From an uncultured Marinobacter sp. (GTDB taxonomy: Bacteria; Pseudomonadota; Gammaproteobacteria; Pseudomonadales; Oleiphilaceae), in contig NZ_CAMPJO010000019.1 of the NCBI RefSeq assembly GCF_946886895.1, forward strand, positions 1-58,921: a stretch of 58,921 nt of DNA, in the 5' to 3' direction. A model generated the notes under the pieces. The model saw only the letters and a list, made by a program, of their open reading frames with translations, was not told where the DNA came from and did not search any database. The position numbers were made by a program, and so were the translations under genes. Of the stretch, positions 34,572 to 43,154 are shown piece by piece (positions within the stretch are counted from its first letter, which is position 1; each line of letters starts with the position of its first letter).

Positions 34572-34601
34572 GCGCTCTGGCGACCCTATAGCAGGGAGCG
34601 C
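34572..34601 (-). promoter_or_regulatory. Hairpin in the rplU leader
   Basis: GCGCTC (34572-34577) pairs with GAGCGC (34596-34601), with further pairing potential inside (CCCT...AGGG). It sits in the transcribed leader between the promoter and the rplU start. A regulatory role is only a possibility. Confidence 0.4.
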
Positions 34602-34625
34602 AGGTTGGGATGAGTTGGGCGCGTG

Positions 34626-34654
34626 ATTGTACGAAAAGACGCCCCGCAACACAA
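34626..34654 (-). promoter_or_regulatory. rplU-rpmA promoter
   Basis: On the minus strand TTGTGT (complement of 34649-34654), a 17-base spacer and TACAAT (complement of 34626-34631) form a good sigma70 promoter with a GC-rich start region, about 110 bases before rplU. Confidence 0.7.
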
Positions 34655-34660
34655 GCCAAG

Positions 34661-34689
34661 TTGACACCCCGGACGCCAATACCTAGCAT
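34661..34689 (+). promoter_or_regulatory. ispB promoter
   Basis: A perfect TTGACA (34661-34666), a 17-base spacer and TAGCAT (34684-34689) face ispB. Its -35 box is only 6 bases from the -35 box of the divergent rplU promoter, so the two probably influence each other. Confidence 0.65.
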
Positions 34690-34756
34690 TGCCGCGACCT
34701 GCCCGAATTCTCAACAACCGTATTAACGAGCCATCAGCAAGGGATCAACGAGCCGC

Positions 34757-35725
34757 ATGACAGCCGAGCGCATTTACGACACCGTGGCAGACGACTTCAG
34801 CCGCGTTAACGATCTGATCATCCAGCGGCTTTCTTCAGACGTTCCCCTGGTGGAGAAAATTGCCCAGTACATCATCGAGAGCGGCGGTAAGCGACTGAGA
34901 CCACTACTGGTTCTGCTTTCCAGCCAGGCGGTGGGCTACCGCGACAACGACCACCTGAAACTGGCGGCCGTTATCGAATTCCTCCACACCGCCACCCTGC
35001 TCCACGACGATGTGGTGGACACCTCGGACATGCGGCGGGGCCGGCGCACGGCCAATGCGCGCTGGGGCAATGCCCCGAGTGTGCTGGTAGGTGATTTCCT
35101 CTACGCCCGGGCCTTCGAGATGATGGTGGAATTGAAAAGCCTGCCGATCATGGAAGTTTTGTCCCACGCCACGGCGGTGATCGCCGAAGGCGAAGTCATG
35201 CAGCTGATGAACATAAAGAACCCGGATTTGACCGAAGACCGATATATGACGGTCATCCACAACAAAACCGCCATGCTGTTTGAGGCGGCTTCCCATACCG
35301 GGGCCCTGCTCGCCGGAGCCAGTGGCGACCAGGAGAGGAGCCTGCAAGACTACGGCAAGCATCTGGGTCTGGCGTTCCAGTTAGTCGACGATGTCCTGGA
35401 CTACCGAGGCGATGCCGACGCCATGGGCAAGAACGTCGGTGACGACCTGGCCGAGGGCAAAACCACCCTGCCCCTGATTCACGCCATGGCCAAAGGCTCG
35501 GAGGACGAGCGTCAGTTGATCCGCCAGGCCATTCGTAAAGGCGGGCTGGACGATCTGCCACATATCCTGGACATAGTTGAACGCTCTGGTGCCATTGAAT
35601 ACACCATGGCGAAGGCTCGGGAACAGGCCGCGTTGGCGGCTGAGTGTCTCGAAAGCCTCTCTGAGTCAGCCCACAAGGAAGCGCTCGTGTTGCTGACCGA
35701 GCTTGCGGTTGCCCGGGTCAGTTAG
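34757..35725 (+). CDS. ispB: Octaprenyl diphosphate synthase
   Basis: This trans-prenyltransferase makes the polyprenyl side chain of ubiquinone. The 322-residue protein has both aspartate-rich motifs: the first as LLHDDVVDTSDMRRGRR near residues 80-96 and the second as QLVDDVLDYRGD near 210-221. GGKRLRP near residue 44 binds IPP. It is divergent from rplU, as in many gammaproteobacteria, and converges on the next gene with a gap of 3 bases. The exact chain length (C40 or C45) cannot be read from sequence alone. Confidence 0.95.
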   Translation: MTAERIYDTVADDFSRVNDLIIQRLSSDVPLVEKIAQYIIESGGKRLRPLLVLLSSQAVGYRDNDHLKLAAVIEFLHTATLLHDDVVDTSDMRRGRRTANARWGNAPSVLVGDFLYARAFEMMVELKSLPIMEVLSHATAVIAEGEVMQLMNIKNPDLTEDRYMTVIHNKTAMLFEAASHTGALLAGASGDQERSLQDYGKHLGLAFQLVDDVLDYRGDADAMGKNVGDDLAEGKTTLPLIHAMAKGSEDERQLIRQAIRKGGLDDLPHILDIVERSGAIEYTMAKAREQAALAAECLESLSESAHKEALVLLTELAVARVS

Positions 35726-35728
35726 CAC

Positions 35729-36715
35729 TCACCCCAGAACGTCCCTGCCATGGGGCGATTCAAAGTCCAGCTCCGGCCCGACCGGCACAATCTGCGTCGG
35801 GTTGATGGTGCGCTGGCTCACGTAGTAATGGCGCTTGATCTGCCCGATATCCACTGTTTCCGCCACGCCCGGCACCTGGTAAAGATCCCGCAGGTAGGCA
35901 GACAGCGCCGGGAAATCGCTGATCCGCTGCCGGTTGCATTTGAAATGACTGTAATACACGGCATCAAACCGGATCAGCGTGGTAAACAGCCGCCAGTCCG
36001 CCTCCGTTAACTGGCCGCCCACCAGATAGCGCTGGCCAGCCAACCGATTCTCAAGCCAGTCCAGCGATTCGAACAGAGCCTTGTACGCTTCCTCGTATTT
36101 ATCCTGCGCGGTCGCAAAGCCCGCCTTGTAGACACCGTTGTTAACCGTGTCATAGACCCGGGCATTCACCTCATTGATCTCCGTTTGCAGGCGCTCGGGA
36201 TAGAAATCCAGGTCCTTGCGAACCCCTTCGAGATCATCAAATGCGGAGTTGAACATCCGGATAATCTCTGCGGATTCATTACTCGCAATCGTCTCCTTTT
36301 TCTTGTCCCACAACGTCGGTACTGTCACCCGTCCGGAGTACTCAGGGGCGGCCCTGGTATAAACCTCGTGCATGAAACGAAAACCATGCAGATGATCGCG
36401 GTGCTGCTCACTGTCGGGCCGGAATTCCCAGCCATTCTCCACCATATCCGGATGCACCACCGACACTGAAATATGCTTCTCCAGCCCCTTCAGCTTGCGG
36501 AAAATCAGCGTTCGATGCGCCCAGGGGCATGCCATGGACACATACAGATGATAGCGACCGGACTCGGCCCTGAAGCCACCCTCACCATCCGGCCCAGGCG
36601 AACCATTCGCCGTCACCCAGTTTCGGAATCGCGCGGCCTCGCGCTCAAACTTACCGCCAGTCTTGCCCGTGTCGTACCACTGGTCATGCCATTTGCCGTC
36701 AACTAGTAAGCCCAT
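35729..36715 (-). CDS. Glutathionyl-hydroquinone reductase (GST omega/Xi-like)
   Basis: Enzymes of this family reduce glutathionyl-hydroquinones using glutathione in the cytoplasm. The 328-residue protein has the N-terminal thioredoxin-like fold with the active-site motif CPWAHRT (Cys near residue 64) and the C-terminal all-helical GST domain, ending with KRHYYVSQRTINPTQIVP, a segment typical of the YqjG/PcpF group. It is divergent from a LysR-type gene that may control it. The physiological quinone substrate is unknown. Confidence 0.9.
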   Translation of the reverse strand: MGLLVDGKWHDQWYDTGKTGGKFEREAARFRNWVTANGSPGPDGEGGFRAESGRYHLYVSMACPWAHRTLIFRKLKGLEKHISVSVVHPDMVENGWEFRPDSEQHRDHLHGFRFMHEVYTRAAPEYSGRVTVPTLWDKKKETIASNESAEIIRMFNSAFDDLEGVRKDLDFYPERLQTEINEVNARVYDTVNNGVYKAGFATAQDKYEEAYKALFESLDWLENRLAGQRYLVGGQLTEADWRLFTTLIRFDAVYYSHFKCNRQRISDFPALSAYLRDLYQVPGVAETVDIGQIKRHYYVSQRTINPTQIVPVGPELDFESPHGRDVLG

Positions 36716-36733
36716 GAGAGATGCCTTGTGTTA

Positions 36734-36810
36734 GCCACGGAATCCACAGAAAATACGGAAAAATAATGAAAAAACTGATTTTTCCGTGTTCTTCCGTGTT
36801 CTTCCGTGGC
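36734..36810. repeat. Palindromic repeat of the ACGGAA family, copy 1
   Basis: The left arm 36734-36764 (GCCACGGAATCCACAGAAAA...) and right arm 36778-36810 are imperfect inverted repeats, each made of two or three ACGGAA-type units, around an A-rich centre. The outer end GCCACGGAA...TTCCGTGGC is shared with the copy at 47528-47615. It lies between the glutathionyl-hydroquinone reductase and LysR genes. Confidence 0.85.
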
Positions 36811-36835
36811 AAAGAGTATTGAAGAACCTGAGGAC

Positions 36836-36860
36836 AGGCTAACGGCTCTGCTGTTAGGCT
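36836..36860. promoter_or_regulatory. Dyad upstream of the LysR gene, possible operator
   Basis: AGGCTAAC (36836-36843) and GTTAGGCT (36853-36860) form a nearly perfect 8-9-8 inverted repeat about 43 bases before the LysR start. An interrupted palindrome in such a divergent region fits a LysR-family site, but this is inference. Confidence 0.4.
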
Positions 36861-36902
36861 GATAGCAAGCATTTCTGGCAAACACTTTCAGATAATTCGA
36901 AC

Positions 36903-37814
36903 ATGCACACAGCCATCACCATAGACGCCCTCAAAGTCCTCGATGCCATCGACCGCAAAGGCAGCTTTGCCGGCGCCGCCAACGAACTGTTCCGGGTTCC
37001 TTCCGCCATCAGTTACACCGTGCAAAAGCTCGAGGAAGACCTGAACGTTGCCATTTACGACCGTAGCGGCCATCGCGCCGCGCTGACTCCCGCCGGCCGC
37101 TACCTGCTTGAGGAAGGCCGAACGCTGCTCGAAGCGGCGGAGAACCTCGCGCACACCACCAAACAGGTCGCCCAGGGCTGGGAAACCCGACTGCGGATCG
37201 GATTCAACTCACTGTTGCCGGCCCAGTGCCTGTTTCCTGCCATCAATGAGTTCTACCAACTCGGCGTACCCGTCGACGTGCAAATCGTAGAAGAAGTATT
37301 CGCCGGCACCTGGGATGCCCTGCAAAGCCGGCGAGTGGACCTGATTATCGGGGCAGACAACCTCAGCAAACCGGCGGGGAACTTCACCACCAAAGCCCTG
37401 GGCGCCATGGCATTTGCATTTGCAGTGGCCCCCGATCACCCACTGGCCGAGCCCTCAGAGCCACTGTCCGAAGAGGACATCTCCCGATTTCCCGCGGCCG
37501 TGGCGGCAGACACCTCACGCTCGCTGCCGCCCGGGCACGCCGGCATATTCCGCCGGCAGCGGACCCTGACCGTCGCCAACATTGACCAGAAAATTGCCAT
37601 TCAGGAATCCGGACTGGGTGTTGGGTGGCTCCCCAAGGCCCGGATACGGGCCCAGCTCCAACAGGGCTCCCTGGTGGAAAAGCAGGTTCACGAGCCCCGA
37701 CAACCAATCATGCTCCACCTGGCCCGGCACGGTGAGGATCAGGGCAAAGCCCTGATGTGGTTCTGGCACCGTCTCACCAGTGATCCGGCCATCACCACGT
37801 GGCTGGCAGACTGA
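36903..37814 (+). CDS. LysR-family transcriptional regulator
   Basis: A 303-residue LysR-type regulator. The winged helix-turn-helix is at residues 5-65 (LKVLDAIDRKGSFAGAANEL, then SAISYTVQKLEEDL), followed by the effector-binding domain (about 90-300), with a typical RIGFN strand after the linker. The effector is unknown. It is divergent from the glutathionyl-hydroquinone reductase gene, and the dyad between them suggests control of that gene and itself. No clear ribosome-binding site precedes the ATG. Confidence 0.9.
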   Translation: MHTAITIDALKVLDAIDRKGSFAGAANELFRVPSAISYTVQKLEEDLNVAIYDRSGHRAALTPAGRYLLEEGRTLLEAAENLAHTTKQVAQGWETRLRIGFNSLLPAQCLFPAINEFYQLGVPVDVQIVEEVFAGTWDALQSRRVDLIIGADNLSKPAGNFTTKALGAMAFAFAVAPDHPLAEPSEPLSEEDISRFPAAVAADTSRSLPPGHAGIFRRQRTLTVANIDQKIAIQESGLGVGWLPKARIRAQLQQGSLVEKQVHEPRQPIMLHLARHGEDQGKALMWFWHRLTSDPAITTWLAD

Positions 37815-37930
37815 GCCCCAAGCACAGGACCTGACTGCATCGCGCGCGCAGCAGCGGCCATTCAGTCAACCAGCCCACGGGCCCATTCGTTTATACTGCG
37901 GAAAACCTCAATGCCGAAGGGAGTTCACTG

Positions 37931-39460
37931 ATGCGCCAGCTGTCGGAACTGGATGCCTCATTCCTGTACCTGGAGTCCGAAACGACACCCATGCACATTG
38001 GGGGAATCTATCTTTTTGATGCCAGCGAGCGGGAAAAGCCATTAGCCTTCAGCACATTCGTGGCCTACCTCCGCAGCCGGCTCCACGTGGTACCGGTCTT
38101 CCGCCAGCGGCTGAAGGAAATCCCGCTGCGCCTCGGCCGCCCTTACTGGATAGACGATCCGAACTTCAGCATCGAGCGCCACCTGGCGTACGTCAACCTT
38201 GGCGAGCATGGCCGCCGGTCCAGCCTGATGTCGCTGGCATCACGCATTCTCGAAGAACCCCTGAAGCGGGACCGCCCGCTCTGGCACATTACCTTTGTGG
38301 ATGGCTTCAAGCTGGACGACAACAATCCACAAAGCGATGGCTTTGCACTGATCGTCAAATTGCACCACGCCGCCATTGACGCCTTCAGCGGCGAGGAGAT
38401 CATCGGAAAATTACTGGAGTACACACCGGAACCTCGGGCCATCAGCGCGCCGAGGCCATGGCAACCGCGCCCAGAACCATCCGAAGAACGAGTGATGATC
38501 CAGGCCGGCGCCAACATTCTGCGCACCCCGTTACAGATGACCGCGCTGGCCGTCAACGCTGCAGAGGCCACCGCACGAGGGCTGATTCAGCGGCAGCTAC
38601 GAAAATTGCCGTTACCGCTGCCATTGTTTTCGGCACCACACAGCCCGTTCAATCGACAGATAACCGCTAACCGCCAGATTGTCGCTGCCTGCGTTGATCT
38701 TTCCCGGCTTAAGGACATCAAGGCCACCCTGGGCGATGTCACACTGAATGATGTTGTTCTCGGCGTTTGCGCCGAAGCACTCCGGCGCTACCTGAACGAC
38801 CACGGCGGCTGCACGGAAAAGTCGCTGGTGGCGATGACCCCGATTTCCGTTCGCTCCAGCAGCCTCCGGCGGGCGACCGGCAATCAGATGTCCGCCATGC
38901 TGCTGGACCTGGCCACCAATGAGCCGGACCCGGCCCTGCGCATTCGCCGAATACACTGGAATGCCGTCGCCTCGGAGCCTTATCGGGAGGCTATCGCGGC
39001 AGACCGGCTAACAGAGCTGCTGCCCTCCACCATGCTGGCCCTGTCCGCGCGGCTGTACACTGAGCTTCAGATCGCACAGCGTTACCAGCCCGTGTTCAAC
39101 CTGCCAATAACCAATGTGCCCGGCCCCCAGGTACCCCTGTACCTGCAGGGCGCCCGACTGGTCCAGCAATACAACACAGCGCCACTGTTCGACAGCATGG
39201 GGCTGGTGATTGTGGCGGTGAGCTACGAAGGGAAGCTGACACTGAACTTCAGCACCTGTCCGGACGTTGTCGCCGATGCAGACGCCTTAGCGGGTTACGT
39301 GCTGGACAGCCTGCATGCGATCGAGGCGGCGACACTGACTCTGGAGCCGAACGCCGGACTGGACGACCAGGCGGCGACATCCGGCCAGACGCTCGCTGAC
39401 GATGCCATGGCCGTACTCGAGGGCGTTCTGAAGAAGGTCTTGCGGCGGCTCAGGGCCTGA
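37931..39460 (+). CDS. Wax ester synthase/diacylglycerol acyltransferase-like protein
   Basis: WS/DGAT enzymes join fatty acyl-CoA to fatty alcohols or diacylglycerol to make storage lipids at the inner membrane. The 509-residue protein has the acyltransferase domain and DUF1298: PLW at 116-118, TLND at 271-274, GNQ at 317-319 and NVPGP at 395-399 are present. The catalytic motif, usually HHxxxDG, reads HHAAIDA at 145-151, keeping both His and Asp but losing the Gly. GGAG about nine bases upstream supports the start. Storage lipid synthesis of this kind is common in Marinobacter. Which of several paralogues this is, and its activity, are unknown. Confidence 0.9.
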   Translation: MRQLSELDASFLYLESETTPMHIGGIYLFDASEREKPLAFSTFVAYLRSRLHVVPVFRQRLKEIPLRLGRPYWIDDPNFSIERHLAYVNLGEHGRRSSLMSLASRILEEPLKRDRPLWHITFVDGFKLDDNNPQSDGFALIVKLHHAAIDAFSGEEIIGKLLEYTPEPRAISAPRPWQPRPEPSEERVMIQAGANILRTPLQMTALAVNAAEATARGLIQRQLRKLPLPLPLFSAPHSPFNRQITANRQIVAACVDLSRLKDIKATLGDVTLNDVVLGVCAEALRRYLNDHGGCTEKSLVAMTPISVRSSSLRRATGNQMSAMLLDLATNEPDPALRIRRIHWNAVASEPYREAIAADRLTELLPSTMLALSARLYTELQIAQRYQPVFNLPITNVPGPQVPLYLQGARLVQQYNTAPLFDSMGLVIVAVSYEGKLTLNFSTCPDVVADADALAGYVLDSLHAIEAATLTLEPNAGLDDQAATSGQTLADDAMAVLEGVLKKVLRRLRA

Positions 39461-39461
39461 A

Positions 39462-39489
39462 GCCGGGCTTGCCCAAAGGCAGGCCCGGC
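39462..39489. terminator. GC-rich hairpin between convergent genes
   Basis: GCCGGGC, then TGCC, pair with GGCA and GCCCGGC around a CAAA loop. It separates the acyltransferase gene from the convergent DUF2057-like gene. There is no T tract, so terminator function is likely but not certain. Confidence 0.6.
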
Positions 39490-39504
39490 GCGAAGCATGG
39501 CAAG

Positions 39505-40194
39505 TTACTCAAAGGCCCAGCGCAGAAACGCTTTTTTCTCGTCTTCTGTAGCCGTTGCCCAGACCGCTTTCAACCGCTCAAGGGCCGACTCGCCAGCCCC
39601 CGCTACCGGTGCTTCGTCCGCTGATGGAATGGGTGTGCGGGCAGCCTGCGCTTCCGGCTCCCAGACTTTGGAGCGGGCAACCGTTTCACCGCTGGCATTG
39701 ACCAGGGTCGCCGAAAACTCAGGCATCATGCGCTCGGCTTCGCTGCGGGAAGCCGGCTTTTCGAACTCGAAGTGATAGGTGGCGTTCGAGTTTGCGACGA
39801 ACCGGACAACCTGTGGCTCGCTTTCAATGACATGCACCTTGGATTCGCCATTTTCCACCACACCGGTCTTCGCCCAGATGGTTTCATAACTGAAAACGAC
39901 CTCGTTTTCACCCGGCAACAAGGCGTAGTCCAGGGCAAGATCCTCCATCAGAAAGTTGGTCATCGGGCGGCCATTCACCCTGAGTACACTGATTTCGGCC
40001 GGCGCGTTCAGGAGCGCCGCCTCCGGGGCCGAGGCCGGGCTGCCTTCCCAGGTATCCACCCGTGATACGGATGACGCACAGCCCGCCAATGATGCCAGCA
40101 AGAGCAGCACCAGGCTGAAATGCCCCAGGGACCGGACTGAGAGCGTACCGGGAACAGCATACTGAAAAACGCGCAAAACACCGCTTGGATTCAT
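39505..40194 (-). CDS. Predicted lipoprotein, DUF2057-like
   Basis: The function is unknown. The 229-residue protein has a long basic N-terminus, a hydrophobic stretch, and a lipobox LAGC near residue 39, so it should be a membrane-anchored lipoprotein. The segment ISVLRVNGRPM with LLPGENEVVFSYE resembles the DUF2057 family, which is exported and poorly understood. AAGGAG six bases upstream supports the start. It stands alone, convergent with the acyltransferase gene and divergent from the small DUF6316-like gene. Confidence 0.75.
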   Translation of the reverse strand: MNPSGVLRVFQYAVPGTLSVRSLGHFSLVLLLLASLAGCASSVSRVDTWEGSPASAPEAALLNAPAEISVLRVNGRPMTNFLMEDLALDYALLPGENEVVFSYETIWAKTGVVENGESKVHVIESEPQVVRFVANSNATYHFEFEKPASRSEAERMMPEFSATLVNASGETVARSKVWEPEAQAARTPIPSADEAPVAGAGESALERLKAVWATATEDEKKAFLRWAFE

Positions 40195-40463
40195 TTCATC
40201 TCCTTGATAAGAAAGGACTGAGGGAACCTCAGGTTACCACGGGCTGTGTTGCATTCTGACCAGTGCCGGGGAAGAGAGCAAGACGCTCTGGGAGTCAGGC
40301 TGCCCGGCATCCGGGGAGCGCTTTTATGATCCCGGTAGCGACCCACCGCGTAAAATTGTAAAAAAATGTTGAATTCGGCCGGAATTGGATTAATTTTAAA
40401 CAGATCGGCAAACACAACGCGGCGCCCGACAGGCAAAAACGATAAGTGGGCACAGGAGCAGTC

Positions 40464-40667
40464 ATGGATACCTATCGCAGATCCGGGGAAGACGGGCCCG
40501 TTCCGTTTCGCAGCAGTCGGTTCTTCTGTGTCGGGAGCAAGTGGTACTTTACCACCCGGGAAGGCTTTGACAGCGGCCCCTTTGCCTCACGGGAGCGCGC
40601 GGAAACAGGCCTGCGGCGCTTCCTCCACGTGGTTCGGCTGCTGCCGGAAGAGCACCAGGTTCACTGA
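40464..40667 (+). CDS. Small DUF6316-like protein
   Basis: The 67-residue protein has no known function. Its sequence (FRSSRFFCVGSKWYFTTREG then GPFASRERAETGLRRFL) resembles DUF6316, a short domain seen in Marinobacter and Pseudomonas; the GPF...A...L part recalls a compact strand-helix unit. The ATG at 40464 has AGGAG 8 bases upstream and is preferred to an in-frame ATG at 40446. A TTGAAT and AT-rich stretch at about 40374-40400 could hold its promoter. Its stop lies 10 bases before the convergent pgpA stop. Confidence 0.75.
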   Translation: MDTYRRSGEDGPVPFRSSRFFCVGSKWYFTTREGFDSGPFASRERAETGLRRFLHVVRLLPEEHQVH

Positions 40668-40672
40668 GCCAG

Positions 40673-40693
40673 GCCCATCAGATCATGATGGGC
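40673..40693. terminator. Hairpin at the convergent ends of the DUF6316-like gene and pgpA
   Basis: GCCCATCA (40673-40680) pairs perfectly with TGATGGGC (40686-40693) around a 5-base loop. It overlaps the end of pgpA. No T tract follows, so function as terminator is tentative. Confidence 0.45.
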
Positions 40694-41205
40694 ATCAGCC
40701 AACGGTCTATGGCCCACAAGCTGGCCAGGGCCATGAACCCAGCCACCACGTCATCCACCATGATGCCCAAACCGCCAGGCAGTCGCTCATCCAGCCAGCC
40801 AATTGGCCAGGGTTTGACCACATCAAACAAGCGAAACAGCGTGAACGCCATCAGAACACCGTAGATCTGATCCGGCAACAGGCCCAGCGCGATCCACATG
40901 CCCACGAACTCGTCCCAGACAATACCCCCATGGTCATGGACTTTAAGGTCGGTTGCGGTCTTGCCGCACAGCCAGATACCCACAACAAAGGCAACCAGCA
41001 CCACCAGCCAGTACGCCACCGGCGGCAGCCAGGCAAAGCCATACCACAGGGGGATAGCCGCCAGGCTACCCCAGGTTCCTGGCGCCCGGGCAACCGCACC
41101 GCTGCCGAATCCGAAGGCCAGTAAATGGACCGGATGTTTCAGAAAACCGGGCGGCAGGATCACCTGAGGCATATCCGGTTCCCGAAATTCGTCGTCCTGG
41201 CTCAC
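40678..41205 (-). CDS. pgpA: Phosphatidylglycerophosphatase A
   Basis: PgpA removes phosphate from phosphatidylglycerophosphate to give phosphatidylglycerol in the inner membrane. The 175-residue protein has the family signature GFGSGAVARAPGTWGSL near residues 33-49, a WDEFVG motif and several hydrophobic helices. The start codon is GTG at 41205, overlapping the thiL stop by 4 bases (GTGA). It is last in the nrdR-rib-nusB-thiL-pgpA series. Confidence 0.94.
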   Translation of the reverse strand: MSQDDEFREPDMPQVILPPGFLKHPVHLLAFGFGSGAVARAPGTWGSLAAIPLWYGFAWLPPVAYWLVVLVAFVVGIWLCGKTATDLKVHDHGGIVWDEFVGMWIALGLLPDQIYGVLMAFTLFRLFDVVKPWPIGWLDERLPGGLGIMVDDVVAGFMALASLWAIDRWLMPIMI

Positions 41206-42152
41206 ACCGCGCCTCCGAAGTGGTCAAAGCCGGCAGGATTGGCACCGGCGTCAAATGGTTGGCCATCCACTCGCAAGCCGGCATTCCGCTCAATCCGGCC
41301 GACCACGGTCAACTGCCGCTTCACGGATTCCGGCAACGCCTGCCAACTCGCTTCTGACAGCGTCAGGCACAGCTCATAGTCATCTCCCGAACACAGGGCG
41401 TAATGACGGGAGGCCGACCCCTTGAGCCGTTCCAGCGCCGCCGATACCGGTAACCTGCCTGATTCGATATTGGCACCAACACCGGACGCCGCCAGGATAT
41501 GCCCCAGATCCGCCACGGTGCCATCGGAAATATCGATCGCAGCCGAGGCCAGGTCACGAAGGGACTGGCCCAGTTCAAGGCGCGGATACGGATGGTGATA
41601 ACGGGCCAGCACTGCACGCATGTCCGCCGTCGGTGATGGCTCATCGAGATAGTCCAGCGCTGCGCCGGCATCCCCCAGTGTCCCGCTGACCGCAACCAGA
41701 TCCCCCGGCCTGGCGCCGACGCGGGTCAGCGCGCGGCCACGAGGCACGACACCATGCACCTGAAGGCTCAAAGTGAGTGGCCCTCGGGTGGTATCACCAC
41801 CGGCCAGTACCAGCCCGAAAGCCTCGCTGGCGGTGCCCAGCCCGCGTGAAAACGCGCCGAGCCAGGCCGAGTCGGCGGCTGGCAGGGTCAGGGCCAGGGT
41901 GAAACACTGGGGCTGTGCCCCCATGGCCGCCAGATCGCTGGCCGCTACCGCCAGCGCCCGCCAGCCAAGGTTTTCCGGAGAGTATCGTCGGGGAAAGTGG
42001 ACACCCTCAACCAGGGTGTCCACGGAAAAGACCAGATCGTGATCCGGTGGCAGGGACTGTATGGCACAATCGTCGCCCAGTCCCAGTGGCAGGCACCTGT
42101 GTGGTCGGGCGAGCGGCAGGAAGTACTGACGGATCAGATCAAATTCACCCAT
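41202..42152 (-). CDS. thiL: Thiamine-monophosphate kinase
   Basis: ThiL phosphorylates thiamine monophosphate to the active cofactor TPP. The 316-residue protein has the N-terminal GEFDLI(R) segment, the ATP/Mg motif LGDDCAI near residue 24, and VSGTLGDAGAALD and DISDGTVADLGHI motifs of the AIR-synthase fold. The gene starts 3 bases after nusB. TPP made here is the cofactor of IlvB. Confidence 0.95.
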   Translation of the reverse strand: MGEFDLIRQYFLPLARPHRCLPLGLGDDCAIQSLPPDHDLVFSVDTLVEGVHFPRRYSPENLGWRALAVAASDLAAMGAQPQCFTLALTLPAADSAWLGAFSRGLGTASEAFGLVLAGGDTTRGPLTLSLQVHGVVPRGRALTRVGARPGDLVAVSGTLGDAGAALDYLDEPSPTADMRAVLARYHHPYPRLELGQSLRDLASAAIDISDGTVADLGHILAASGVGANIESGRLPVSAALERLKGSASRHYALCSGDDYELCLTLSEASWQALPESVKRQLTVVGRIERNAGLRVDGQPFDAGANPAGFDHFGGAV

Positions 42153-42155
42153 CGG

Positions 42156-42632
42156 TCAACGCGAGCGGGTCTCGGCAAGGCGCAGGCGACCACTCAGCTT
42201 GTCGAGGATACTGTTGACGAATTTATGCCCTTCGGTGCCGCCAAAGCGCTTTGCCATCTCGATGCCCTCGTTGATGACCACCTTGTAAGGCACGTCGAGC
42301 CGATGCCGGAGTTCATAGGCACCGAGCCGGACGATGGCGAGCTCCACTGGATCGACCTCGTGGATCGGCCGATCCAGGAACGGCTCTATCAGTTTGTCCA
42401 GCTCACCCTGCTCCCGGTGAACGCCGCGCAGCAAATCCCTGAAGTAGAGCTGGTCCACCTTGGTCATGTCGTTGTCGACCATGAATTCGGCTTCGATGTC
42501 AGAGATCGCACTTTTGCTGAAATGGCGCTGGTAAAGACCCTGCATCGCCAGAACACGGGCACGACGACGGTCCCCTGCCTTGGGCTGGCCAGCGGGCGCC
42601 GGTTTGGGTGATGTGTCCTCAGGTTGACTCAT
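42156..42632 (-). CDS. nusB: Transcription antitermination factor NusB
   Basis: NusB binds boxA RNA with S10 (NusE) for rRNA antitermination. The 158-residue protein has an extra disordered N-terminal stretch of about 20 residues (rich in Pro, Lys, Ala) before the helical NusB domain (RRARVLAMQGLYQ to the end). The ATG overlaps the ribH stop by one base (TAATG). Confidence 0.95.
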   Translation of the reverse strand: MSQPEDTSPKPAPAGQPKAGDRRRARVLAMQGLYQRHFSKSAISDIEAEFMVDNDMTKVDQLYFRDLLRGVHREQGELDKLIEPFLDRPIHEVDPVELAIVRLGAYELRHRLDVPYKVVINEGIEMAKRFGGTEGHKFVNSILDKLSGRLRLAETRSR

Positions 42633-43108
42633 TACTCACCCAGTTTCTTGAAAAGGCTGACCATTTCCAGGGCAGTGATGGCCGCTTCGGCGCCCTTGTT
42701 GCCAGCCTTGGTGCCTGACCGTTCAATAGCCTGCTCAATGGAGTCGACCGTCAGAACGCCAAAGGCCACGGGCACATCGGTATCGAGGCTGACCGCACCC
42801 AGGCCGCTGGAGGCTTCACCCGCCACGTACTCGAAGTGCGGTGTGCCACCGCGAATCACGGCGCCAAGGGCGACGATTGCATCGAACTTGCCGGATTCTG
42901 CCACACGCTTTACGGCCAGCGGCATTTCATAGGCTCCCGGAACGCGCACAATGGTAATATCGCCTTCAGCGATGCCATGGCGGCGCAGGGTGTCAACGGC
43001 GCCCTCTACAAGGCTCTCGACAACAAAACCGTTAAAACGGCCAACAACCAGCGCATAACGCCCTGTGCACTGGGTAAAATCACCTTCAATCACTTTGATA
43101 TCTGCCAT
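42632..43108 (-). CDS. ribH: 6,7-dimethyl-8-ribityllumazine synthase
   Basis: RibH condenses the dihydroxybutanone phosphate made by RibB with the pyrimidine from RibD to form lumazine. The 158-residue protein has the conserved VPGAYEMPL and [14 protein letters not shown] segments with the catalytic His. The start at 43108 ([11 protein letters not shown]) matches the family; an in-frame ATG at 43183 would overlap ribBX. It lies 46 bases after ribBX. Confidence 0.95.
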   Translation of the reverse strand: MADIKVIEGDFTQCTGRYALVVGRFNGFVVESLVEGAVDTLRRHGIAEGDITIVRVPGAYEMPLAVKRVAESGKFDAIVALGAVIRGGTPHFEYVAGEASSGLGAVSLDTDVPVAFGVLTVDSIEQAIERSGTKAGNKGAEAAITALEMVSLFKKLGE

Positions 43109-43154
43109 CGGTGGCTCCTTCGGGGCTGTGGTACCGACACCACAACCGGATGTG

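Noticed and set aside
36734..36810. CRISPR array or leader
   Set aside because: The ACGGAA units are palindromic arms without spacers of uniform length; no cas genes are present.
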